A stretch of DNA of 32,886 nucleotides. It comes from Clostridiales bacterium (GTDB lineage Bacteria > Bacillota > Clostridia > Lachnospirales > WQUN01). Below the pieces are notes generated by a model. That model was not told where the DNA came from. It did no database searches and saw only the letters and a program-made list of their open reading frames with translations. This document shows positions 17,928-25,690 of this stretch, one piece after another. Both the position numbers and the translations under genes were made by a program. Location of the stretch: the NCBI GenBank assembly GCA_031271275.1, contig JAISWA010000014.1:1-32886 (forward strand), given 5' to 3'. Positions within the stretch are counted from its first letter, which is position 1, and each line of letters starts with the position of its first letter.

Positions 17928-18869
17928 TCATCCCTTAACCGAGCCTATCAGCAAGCCCTGCGTAAAATATTTTTGCAAAAAGGGGTACACGATGATAATC
18001 GGCAGGGTGGCGACCATTACCGCCGCCATTTTCATCGTCTCCGACGGCATGATTCCGCCGGACTGTATCACCTTGACGCCGCCTCTGGCGCTTGCGGTCA
18101 CCTGGGTGTTCGTCAGCACCTTCCGCAGCAAGAGCTGCAGGGTCGTCAAAAATTCGTTGCGGGTGATAAAAATGAGCGCGTTGTACCACTCGTTCCAATA
18201 ACCCACGGCGGTGTACACCACCATGGTGGCGAGTATCGGTTTGGAAAGCGGCAGTATAATCCTGAAATAGACGGTGAAATCGTTTGCCCCGTCCAGTATG
18301 GCGCTTTCCTCTAAACTTTCCGGCATTGCCATAAAAAAATTGCGGATGATAATCATGTTCCAGATGGAAATCGTGCCGGGGACAAACAACGCGAAAAACG
18401 AATCGAGCATCCCCAACGTTTTAACCACCAAAAAATACGGTATCAGCCCGCCGTTAAAGAGCATAGGGATGAAAATGAAAACCGTAAGCGCCACGCGGTA
18501 CGGCAGGTAGCGTTTGGAAAGCACATACGCGCCCATCGTGGTAAAAAAAAGGCTGTTGACCGTGCCCGCCACGGTAAGAGCCGCCGTAACCAGGAACGCG
18601 TTCGTAAACTGATTGCTTGAGGAAAACAAATAATCATAAGCAAACAGCGTAAAATTGTCCGCCCACAGGCGGAACCCCTTCGCGGCGATTTCCGTTTCGG
18701 GCGTAAGCGAAGCGATGAGCATAAGCCAAAAGGGCAGGATGAACAAAAGCGCCAGTAAAATCATCACCCCGTAATTAAAAACCGTAAACCACGCCGGAAC
18801 CCTGTTGGCTTCAAACCTGCGCCGCCGCCGCCCCGCGGCAGCCGGGACGTTTGCGTTGCCGTTTACCAT
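17928..18869 (-). CDS. CUT1-type carbohydrate ABC transporter permease (LplC/YtcP-like)
   Basis: Multiple TM helices and the permease EAA-type loop ESLEESAILDGANDFTVYFRIILPLSKPIL. ATG at 18869 (ATGGTAA overlap, purine-rich RBS) preferred over the ORF-track start 18890. Confidence 0.92.
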   Translation of the reverse strand: MVNGNANVPAAAGRRRRRFEANRVPAWFTVFNYGVMILLALLFILPFWLMLIASLTPETEIAAKGFRLWADNFTLFAYDYLFSSSNQFTNAFLVTAALTVAGTVNSLFFTTMGAYVLSKRYLPYRVALTVFIFIPMLFNGGLIPYFLVVKTLGMLDSFFALFVPGTISIWNMIIIRNFFMAMPESLEESAILDGANDFTVYFRIILPLSKPILATMVVYTAVGYWNEWYNALIFITRNEFLTTLQLLLRKVLTNTQVTASARGGVKVIQSGGIMPSETMKMAAVMVATLPIIIVYPFLQKYFTQGLLIGSVKG

Positions 18870-19816
18870 ATCGCTTCGCCCCCCATCCATTTGACAATCC
18901 GGTTGGTACCCATGACCAAAACAAAGCCGATCACCGACTGGAACAGCCCCATTGCCGCGCCGATGGAAAACAAGCCGCCCTGCAAACCTTTCCGGTAAAT
19001 ATAAAAGTCGAGCACGTCGGTGTTGGCGTGGAGCGGCGCGTTTTGACCTATCAGCGCGAAAATCTGCCCGAAGTCGCCGCTCATCATGCTCCCGATGTTT
19101 AAAATAAACAGAATGGACGCGGTGGGCATGATACAGGGTATGGTGATGCTAATAACCTGCCGCCACCGCGACGCGCCGTCCACCACCGCCGCCTCGTAAA
19201 GGGTCGGGTCGATTCCGGAAATAGCCGCCAGATACAGGATGGAACTGTAACCGATCCCTTTCCAAATGCTGCTGCCCACCAAAATCGAGCGCCAGAACTC
19301 GCCCCGCACAAACCACTGCACCGGCTCCAACCCCAAGCCTTTCAGCACGCCGTTGACCAAGCCGAAGTTCGTGTTCAACAGCGCGTAGGAAATCCCGCTG
19401 ATGACAATCCACGAAACAAAGTGCGGCAGGTAGGAAATCGTCTGGATGGCGCGCTTAAAGAGCTTGCCGCGCAATTCCGTAAGCAGCAGCGCAAAAATAA
19501 CCGGCGCGGGGAACCCCCACAAAAGCTTCAGCACATTAATCCATACCGTGTTAAAAACCAACCGCCCGAAATCCGGCGCGGAAAACATGGTCCTAAAATT
19601 ATCCAAGCCGACCCAGGGGCTTTCAAAAATGGGAACCCACGGTTGGTAACGGGTAAAAGCAATCAATATCCCACTCATGGGTATGTAATTGAACAGCGTA
19701 AGGCAGATGATTACCGGGACAAACATCAGGTAAAGCATCCAATACTTTCGGATACTGGATATAAAGCCCCTTTTCCTCGCGGCGATACGAACTTCGTTTA
19801 TGCTTCCGCCTGCCAT
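18863..19816 (-). CDS. CUT1-type sugar ABC transporter permease (LplB-like)
   Basis: YWMLYLMFVPVIICLTLFNYIPMSGILIAFTRYQPW, EAA loop DPTLYEAAVVDGASRWRQVISITIPCIMPT. Confidence 0.93.
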   Translation of the reverse strand: MAGGSINEVRIAARKRGFISSIRKYWMLYLMFVPVIICLTLFNYIPMSGILIAFTRYQPWVPIFESPWVGLDNFRTMFSAPDFGRLVFNTVWINVLKLLWGFPAPVIFALLLTELRGKLFKRAIQTISYLPHFVSWIVISGISYALLNTNFGLVNGVLKGLGLEPVQWFVRGEFWRSILVGSSIWKGIGYSSILYLAAISGIDPTLYEAAVVDGASRWRQVISITIPCIMPTASILFILNIGSMMSGDFGQIFALIGQNAPLHANTDVLDFYIYRKGLQGGLFSIGAAMGLFQSVIGFVLVMGTNRIVKWMGGEAIW

Positions 19817-19860
19817 TACACACCTCCCGCGTTAAAATAAGTTTTCCGTTGACCCGCCGT

Positions 19861-21420
19861 TTACCTGCCGTTCGCGGCTTTCCATTCCTCGTGCTGGCGG
19901 CGGATTTCCGCGTAAGGCCCTTCCACGCTCGCCTCGTATTCGTCCACCATTGCCTGCCATTCGGAAATCGGGCGGACGCCCGCGGCGATATTGTAGTTCT
20001 CCACCCAGATATCGATGGAGTTAAAGTCCCCGACCTTTTCCCAGTCGATGACGAAACCCTTCAAGGGGTTTACAAACATGGGAAGGCTGCGGTAATAATC
20101 CTGCGTCGCCTCCACGTCGTAGCTGAGGTCGGTGCGCTTAAGCGCGTAGCCCTCATAAGACAGCGGCATGTACACCGTATCGTAACCGCGTTTGGACTCG
20201 TCCCCGCCCGCGCTGTCGGGCAGTTTCCAACCGTCCTCGCCGTCGCGCACGTAGTTGGCACCGTCTATTCCGTACTTGCCCAGGATATAATTTTCGCGGT
20301 TTGCCGCAAGCCAGTCAAAGTATTTCACCACCAGTTCGGGGTGTTTTGACATGGTGGTGACGTAAGCGATCATGCCCGCGCCGCTGTTTTCCGGCAGGGC
20401 GGCATCGCCCATCGGGCCGCTCAATACCGGCATGATTTCCAGTTTGCCGTCGGGGTCCTGGGCGGTCAATTGGGGCTGATAGCGGTCAATGTTGCGAGGG
20501 TCGGTGAACAGCACGCCCACTTTGCCCGTAATCAGCCACTGGTCATACTGGGATTCGTCCGTCACGAGGAAGTCCGGGTCGTACCAACCGTTGTCCAACC
20601 AACGCCGGTACATTTCCAGAAACTTAACATAGTCGGGGTGCTCGTAGGCTTGGATAAACACGCCTTCGGGGGATTCGGTCTCCCACCCGGTTTCGGCGGT
20701 TACGCCGCCGGAAATCGCGCTTGCCATGGAGGGTTCCAAAAACCACGGCTTACCCGCCACCGGAACCACGTCGCCCCTGTCCTTAAACGCCGCGAGTACG
20801 GTTTCAAATTCCTCTACGGTGGTAGGCATTTCAAGCCCGGCGTCTTCCAACCAGTCTTGACGGATGATGGCGCCGTTCCAGTACACGCGTTCATAGGAAG
20901 GGATCCCCAAAATTTCGCCCGACGGGTTTTTTACGTTTATCCACGCGTCCTCGGGCATCATTTTACGGATGTTTTGCCCGTACTGCTCAACCAACGCGCC
21001 AATAGGAGCCACAAGCCCCGGCTTGGAAATATCCACGCCGAAGTCGTCGGTGTCGCCGATAAACCCGTCCAACTGGTCGCCGGAGGCAAGCAAGGTGTTT
21101 TTCTTTTCCTCAAAGCCGTCGCGGGGGATGATAATCCAATCCAACGTGACGTTTAGGTCCTCTGCCATTTGTTTTTCCAACTCCGCGCGGACGGCGTCCA
21201 TGCCTTCGGGCGTGGAGGTGGCGCTTTGGAAGGGGTAAAACAAAACCAGTTTTGCGGGCGGTTCTTGAACCGCTGCGGTGGTAGCCGCGGTGGTCGCGGC
21301 GGTTGCCGCCGCTTGGGTGGTCGCCTGCGTTGCCGTTCCTGTTCCGCCGGAGCAGGCGGCGAGGGCAAACATCAAAACCAAACACAGGGACAGGACTTTG
21401 CTGCAGTTTTTGAACGTCAT
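19861..21420 (-). CDS. Extracellular solute-binding lipoprotein (LplA-like)
   Basis: Lipobox LAAC in MTFKNCSKVLSLCLVLMFALAACSGG, Ala/Thr linker, then SBP-like sequence. ATG at 21420 has a GGGAGAG RBS; an upstream ATG at 21465 overlaps the nucleoside hydrolase stop. Confidence 0.92.
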   Translation of the reverse strand: MTFKNCSKVLSLCLVLMFALAACSGGTGTATQATTQAAATAATTAATTAAVQEPPAKLVLFYPFQSATSTPEGMDAVRAELEKQMAEDLNVTLDWIIIPRDGFEEKKNTLLASGDQLDGFIGDTDDFGVDISKPGLVAPIGALVEQYGQNIRKMMPEDAWINVKNPSGEILGIPSYERVYWNGAIIRQDWLEDAGLEMPTTVEEFETVLAAFKDRGDVVPVAGKPWFLEPSMASAISGGVTAETGWETESPEGVFIQAYEHPDYVKFLEMYRRWLDNGWYDPDFLVTDESQYDQWLITGKVGVLFTDPRNIDRYQPQLTAQDPDGKLEIMPVLSGPMGDAALPENSGAGMIAYVTTMSKHPELVVKYFDWLAANRENYILGKYGIDGANYVRDGEDGWKLPDSAGGDESKRGYDTVYMPLSYEGYALKRTDLSYDVEATQDYYRSLPMFVNPLKGFVIDWEKVGDFNSIDIWVENYNIAAGVRPISEWQAMVDEYEASVEGPYAEIRRQHEEWKAANGR

Positions 21421-21461
21421 CGTAATCTCTCCCATTATTTTATTTTGCGCGGCAAGAGCGC

Positions 21462-22319
21462 TCATTCTTTTACCGTCTCAATCAGCCGTTTCCGGAAAAG
21501 TTCCGGATTCACTTCCGTTGCGATTCGTACCTCCGCGCCGTTTTCTGTTTCGGTCAGCGCTCCCCGGCGGCTCCGGTCGCACAGTTCCACGGACACCCGC
21601 TTCTTTTCAAAGGCGATCACATCGTCCCAAAGCAGCGCGCCCACCGCCAACGGGTCGTGAAGTACCGGGAGGTAGTGTTCCCTTGTAAAGTCGCGCATCA
21701 TTTCATACAGCAGCCGTTCCTTTTTCCCGCCGTGCGCGAAAGAATCCACTTCGGCCTGCGTAAAGCGGCACAACTCCGTTACGTTTAAGCCGACGATACT
21801 GACCGCTGCGCCGGAATTAAGAACCGTGACGGCGGCTTCCGGGTCGCAGAGGAAGTTCCATTCCGCGCGGCCGTCCCCCGGGGAACCGCCCATTAACATG
21901 ATTCGGCGGCCTTTGGCGATTCGCGGCGCCGCCAACATTGCGGCGGCGAGGTTGGTCAGCGGCCCGATTGGCACAAGCGTCAGTTCCGGGTCGTCCTCGC
22001 ATAAACGGATGATAAACTCGGCGGCGCGGTTACGCTCGTCGATAAATACAGGGGAAGCGCCCGACCTTTCAGCTTCCGTGTCCCCGCTTTGCCCCCAACT
22101 TCCAATCAGCGGCTTTTCCGCCCCAATCGCCACGGGGATATCCTTCCGCCCGTACACTTCGAGCATGTTGGACAATATCCCGTGCCGCCACGCGTTGCCG
22201 AGGTACACAAGCGATATTCCGGCTACGGAAATCTCCGGAGAACTGAGCGCAAGCGCAAGGGCAATCGCGTCGTCCACATCGCCGCCTATGTCCGTGTCAA
22301 TCAGAACCCGCGTTTTCAT
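21462..22319 (-). CDS. Inosine/uridine-preferring nucleoside hydrolase family protein
   Basis: N-terminal Ca-binding motif VLIDTDIGGDVDDAIALALAL, LTLVPIGPLTNLAAAM, MGGSPG..AEWNFLCDPEAAVTVLNSG, HDPLAVGAL. Confidence 0.93.
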   Translation of the reverse strand: MKTRVLIDTDIGGDVDDAIALALALSSPEISVAGISLVYLGNAWRHGILSNMLEVYGRKDIPVAIGAEKPLIGSWGQSGDTEAERSGASPVFIDERNRAAEFIIRLCEDDPELTLVPIGPLTNLAAAMLAAPRIAKGRRIMLMGGSPGDGRAEWNFLCDPEAAVTVLNSGAAVSIVGLNVTELCRFTQAEVDSFAHGGKKERLLYEMMRDFTREHYLPVLHDPLAVGALLWDDVIAFEKKRVSVELCDRSRRGALTETENGAEVRIATEVNPELFRKRLIETVKE

Positions 22320-23704
22320 TTCCCCGAATAGATCAAGTCAATCGCCGCCTTGTGCTCCGGGTTAAGCTGTTCCGCGATGGTGCTTGCCGGGGTGTTGCCG
22401 TCAAGCAGGTTTGCCACGGTTCCGGTAATCCTGTCGATGTTTTCCGTGGCTTTGTCAAAGGCGTAAACCATTTCGCTGGCGGGGTCGTTGTAAATCATGT
22501 CGAAATACTCCTGGCCAATCAAATTGGCTTCCAGTTCATTCCCTGCCGTTGCCCAGTTTTCGTTCAGCATACGCATGAAAGTCACCGCGCCTTCCGGGTT
22601 CTTCGCGCCGTTGGGTACCGCCATCCCCTGAGGCATGACCACCACCGGTTTTTCCACGGCGCTGTTGGGGCCCTTGGGGTACGGGACCATTCCGATGTCA
22701 AAGGCGAACTCGTTGTTGCCGTATTCCACGCCGTCGATAAAGGCAAGGTTGCCCACCTCAAAATAGTCGAACATGGTGTCGTTTTTTGCCCAGGCGGACT
22801 GCGGCGCGCTTGACCATGTGCGCATCCAGTCCAACGTGTCAATCATCGCCTGGTTGTCAAAACCGGAAACCGCCGTGCCGTTTACCGTGTCCACGTCGAT
22901 AAAGCTGGCGCCGTTCGCCACAAGCAGGCGGCTCATGCCCTCGCCCTCCCACGAGCCGTAGCCCATGGACTCCGCTTCCCCGTCCGTATAGCGGGTGGTC
23001 GTTTTAATCATTTCGGCGAATTTGTCAAAAGTCCACTCGCCCCGCTTGTAAAGTTCGTCGGGCATTTCCAGGCCGTACAGGTCAAGCAGGTCGCGGTTAA
23101 ACACAAGGGAAGTCAGGTAGGGCTTCCATGGTATGGCGTAAGGCACGCCCTTCCAACTGAACAGTTCCCGGTCCACGTCCCAGAACGCAAAGTCGGAATC
23201 CGTTACGTAATCTGAAAGCGGCATGATAGAGCCTTGGAAAATCATGTTGTGCATGACCCTGTCGTAAACCTCAATCAAGTCCGGCGCCTGCCCCGCCGCC
23301 TGAAGTTCCGCCATGCGGGCGAGCATACTGTTCCATTCCACGTACTCAATATTGACCGTGCCGCCGTATTTTTCCTCAAAAAGCGGCTTCGCCTCCCACA
23401 CTCCGTCGAAAAGGTTGGGTGCGCGTACCTTTTCCGTTTTGTAGTTCCTTTCCGAACGCCAGTAAATAATGTGGAGGTCCGGGTTGCTTAGCGCGTCGGG
23501 CAGCGCTTCCGCGGCGGCGGCTTCGGAAGCGGCGGCTTCCGTTGAAACGGCTTCCGTTGCGGCGGCAAGGGTTGTGGCGGCAGTGGCGGGTTGAGTCCCT
23601 CCGCCCACCGCAGGGGGAATATTTGCCGCCTCGCTCCCGCATGCCGCCGCGGAAAGCAGCAGCATGGTCCCGAGCGCCCCGCTCCATATCCTGTTCAGTT
23701 TCAT
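22316..23704 (-). CDS. Extracellular solute-binding lipoprotein (family 1)
   Basis: Lipoprotein-like N-terminus MKLNRIWSGALGTMLLLSAAACGSEA, Ala/Glu/Thr linker, VNIEYVEWNSMLARMAELQAAGQAPDLIEV..., downstream of two permease genes. Confidence 0.92.
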   Translation of the reverse strand: MKLNRIWSGALGTMLLLSAAACGSEAANIPPAVGGGTQPATAATTLAAATEAVSTEAAASEAAAAEALPDALSNPDLHIIYWRSERNYKTEKVRAPNLFDGVWEAKPLFEEKYGGTVNIEYVEWNSMLARMAELQAAGQAPDLIEVYDRVMHNMIFQGSIMPLSDYVTDSDFAFWDVDRELFSWKGVPYAIPWKPYLTSLVFNRDLLDLYGLEMPDELYKRGEWTFDKFAEMIKTTTRYTDGEAESMGYGSWEGEGMSRLLVANGASFIDVDTVNGTAVSGFDNQAMIDTLDWMRTWSSAPQSAWAKNDTMFDYFEVGNLAFIDGVEYGNNEFAFDIGMVPYPKGPNSAVEKPVVVMPQGMAVPNGAKNPEGAVTFMRMLNENWATAGNELEANLIGQEYFDMIYNDPASEMVYAFDKATENIDRITGTVANLLDGNTPASTIAEQLNPEHKAAIDLIYSGK

Positions 23705-23737
23705 TCAGATTCCTTCTTTCTTTATGTTAAATACTTA

Positions 23738-24688
23738 TTAAATACCCGTCAGCCCGGCGGTTTCGATACTTTCGGCCAGACGGTTTTGGAAAGCCAGATA
23801 CATGGCAAGCAGCGGCGCGATTCCCAACAGAACCCCCGCCTGTATCCGCGTGGTGGCGATGGTCATGTCGTCCGCCCCCGCGCCTATTACCTGCCGCAGG
23901 AAATCCTGCAGTTCGCTTAAACTGGTGGCGATGGTGTATTTGGCGCGGATAAACGAAGCCGCCGTATAATAGTCGTTCCAGTTCCACACGATGGCAAGCA
24001 TAAGGGCGGTAATCGCGATGTTCTGCGCGTTGGGCAGCATTACCGAACGGAAGGTGCGAAACGCGCCGCACCCGTCAATACGCGCGGCTTCTTCCAGTTC
24101 GCGGGGCATGGACGCGAAAAACTGGCGGAAAATCAAAATGTAAATCCCGGAACGCAAACTGGCGGCAAAAGCCGCCGGTATAAAGGTGACCCAATGGCTC
24201 CCGATTAAGTTGACGCTATTGGGGACGCCGCCCCCGGTGACCCGGTTTAACAGCCCCAAAACCCCGAAGGGGTTAAAGTGGTAAAAGGCTTGGAACAACC
24301 CGGTGGAAATTGAAACCGGCGGAACTACCACCGTCAGCAGCACCAACGCGAACAAGGGTTTCTTTAAGGGGAAACGGAACCGGGCGAAACCGTAGCCCAC
24401 CAACAGGCACGAGCCGAGCTGCACCAAAGTGGGAAGCACCGTATAAGTCAGCGTGTTGAGCAAACTGCCCGCGTAATCCATAAAGCCGATTACCTCGCTG
24501 ATGTTGTAAAGGGTGAAACTTTTCGGTATCCATATTACGCCGGGGTCGCGGGCCTGCGCGTAAGGCTTAAACGCGTTGGAGAGCATAAACAGCATGGGGT
24601 ACAGGATGACGAAACTCAGCCCGACAAGCAGCGAGTGGCGGAAGACGGCGATAACGGCGGACCAAAGGCGTTTTTTTATTTTAATCAC
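23738..24688 (-). CDS. CUT1-type carbohydrate ABC transporter permease (MalG/UgpE-like)
   Basis: EAA loop ELEEAARIDGCGAFRTFRSVMLPNAQNI, hydrophobic helices, FLRQVIGAGADDMTIATTRIQAGVLLGIAPLLAMYLAFQ. Confidence 0.93.
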   Translation of the reverse strand: MIKIKKRLWSAVIAVFRHSLLVGLSFVILYPMLFMLSNAFKPYAQARDPGVIWIPKSFTLYNISEVIGFMDYAGSLLNTLTYTVLPTLVQLGSCLLVGYGFARFRFPLKKPLFALVLLTVVVPPVSISTGLFQAFYHFNPFGVLGLLNRVTGGGVPNSVNLIGSHWVTFIPAAFAASLRSGIYILIFRQFFASMPRELEEAARIDGCGAFRTFRSVMLPNAQNIAITALMLAIVWNWNDYYTAASFIRAKYTIATSLSELQDFLRQVIGAGADDMTIATTRIQAGVLLGIAPLLAMYLAFQNRLAESIETAGLTGI

Positions 24689-24691
24689 GTT

Positions 24692-25654
24692 TTACCTCCC
24701 TTCCGTTACCTTGGAGGACGGCAGCCCCACCGCAAGGTACGCCAACAGCACAAACACAATAATCATCAGCGTATAAATCCAACTCATGGCGGCGGCGTAG
24801 TCAAAGCGCATGACCTTGCCGAAACCCATCTGCTGAATGGCGTACATGGTGACGTTGCCCGAGTTCTCCATGCCGTAAGTGATAAAGGAGTCCAACATCG
24901 TGTAAATCGTGTTCAGAAAAATGACCGGCGAAATAATGGGGAAAGTGATTTTCCAAAAAGATTCCCAACCGTTGGCGCCTTCAATTTTGGCTGCCTCGTA
25001 ATGGGAAGCGGGGATTTTCGCCAACCCGGAAAGGAACAGCAAAATCTGTACCCCCGCTTTGGAAACGTAATTGAAAATCTGGTTGACCAGTTTTGTCACA
25101 GCCTCCACAAAATCCGCGTTAAGGCCCCCCTGCAGCATAATGTCGCGCAGACTGGTCACTTTAAACGTAAAGGCGTTGCCCGAGTCCACGATGCTCGTAC
25201 TGGTGTAAAGCTCCCCGCCGGACATCCCCTGTTGGATTAAAAGATACATAACCCCCGTGGTCATGATAACCGGCAGGAAAAAAACCGCCCGGTAAACGTT
25301 GCGGCCCTTAAACTTACCGTGCAGCAGCGCCGCCACAAACAGGGAAAACACGGTGATCACAATAACGGCTGCGGCAGTGTCCAGGGCGGTGGTACGCAAT
25401 TTTTCCAAAAAACTGGCGTCCGCCAGAAGGAAGTAGCGGTAGTTCTCCCAAAAGTTGCGGGCATTGTCTATGCCGTTAATGCTGACGCTGAAACCCGAAT
25501 CAGAAATGGAAACCTCCGCGAAGGAAAAACGGATGCTCTCAATCATCGGCGCGATAAAAAACAGCAGCAGACCAATCACCCAGGGTAATATAAACAGGTA
25601 TCCGTTAACAGCCTCGCGCCCGCGCAGGGTTAATTTTTTCACGCCGTCACCCAC
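24692..25654 (-). CDS. CUT1-type sugar ABC transporter permease (MalF/UgpA-like)
   Basis: NGYLFILPWVIGLLLFFIAPMIESIRFSF, EAA loop ASHYEAAKIEGANGWESFWKITFPIISPVIF. Confidence 0.93.
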   Translation of the reverse strand: MGDGVKKLTLRGREAVNGYLFILPWVIGLLLFFIAPMIESIRFSFAEVSISDSGFSVSINGIDNARNFWENYRYFLLADASFLEKLRTTALDTAAAVIVITVFSLFVAALLHGKFKGRNVYRAVFFLPVIMTTGVMYLLIQQGMSGGELYTSTSIVDSGNAFTFKVTSLRDIMLQGGLNADFVEAVTKLVNQIFNYVSKAGVQILLFLSGLAKIPASHYEAAKIEGANGWESFWKITFPIISPVIFLNTIYTMLDSFITYGMENSGNVTMYAIQQMGFGKVMRFDYAAAMSWIYTLMIIVFVLLAYLAVGLPSSKVTEGR

Positions 25655-25690
25655 TTTCGCTTCAAAGAATAAAACCTGTTACGGGAAACA

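Noticed and set aside
20470-21156. 228-aa plus-strand ORF opposite the LplA-like binding protein
   Set aside because: Antisense shadow of a confident lipoprotein frame.
23490-23600. Repetitive GC-rich stretch (gcggcggcttc/cggcttccgttg) resembling a tandem repeat
   Set aside because: It encodes the Ala/Thr/Glu-rich linker after the lipoprotein N-terminus (ATTLAAATEAVSTEAAASEAAAAEA); similar linker in the other SBP (21240-21345). A common feature of lipoprotein tethers.
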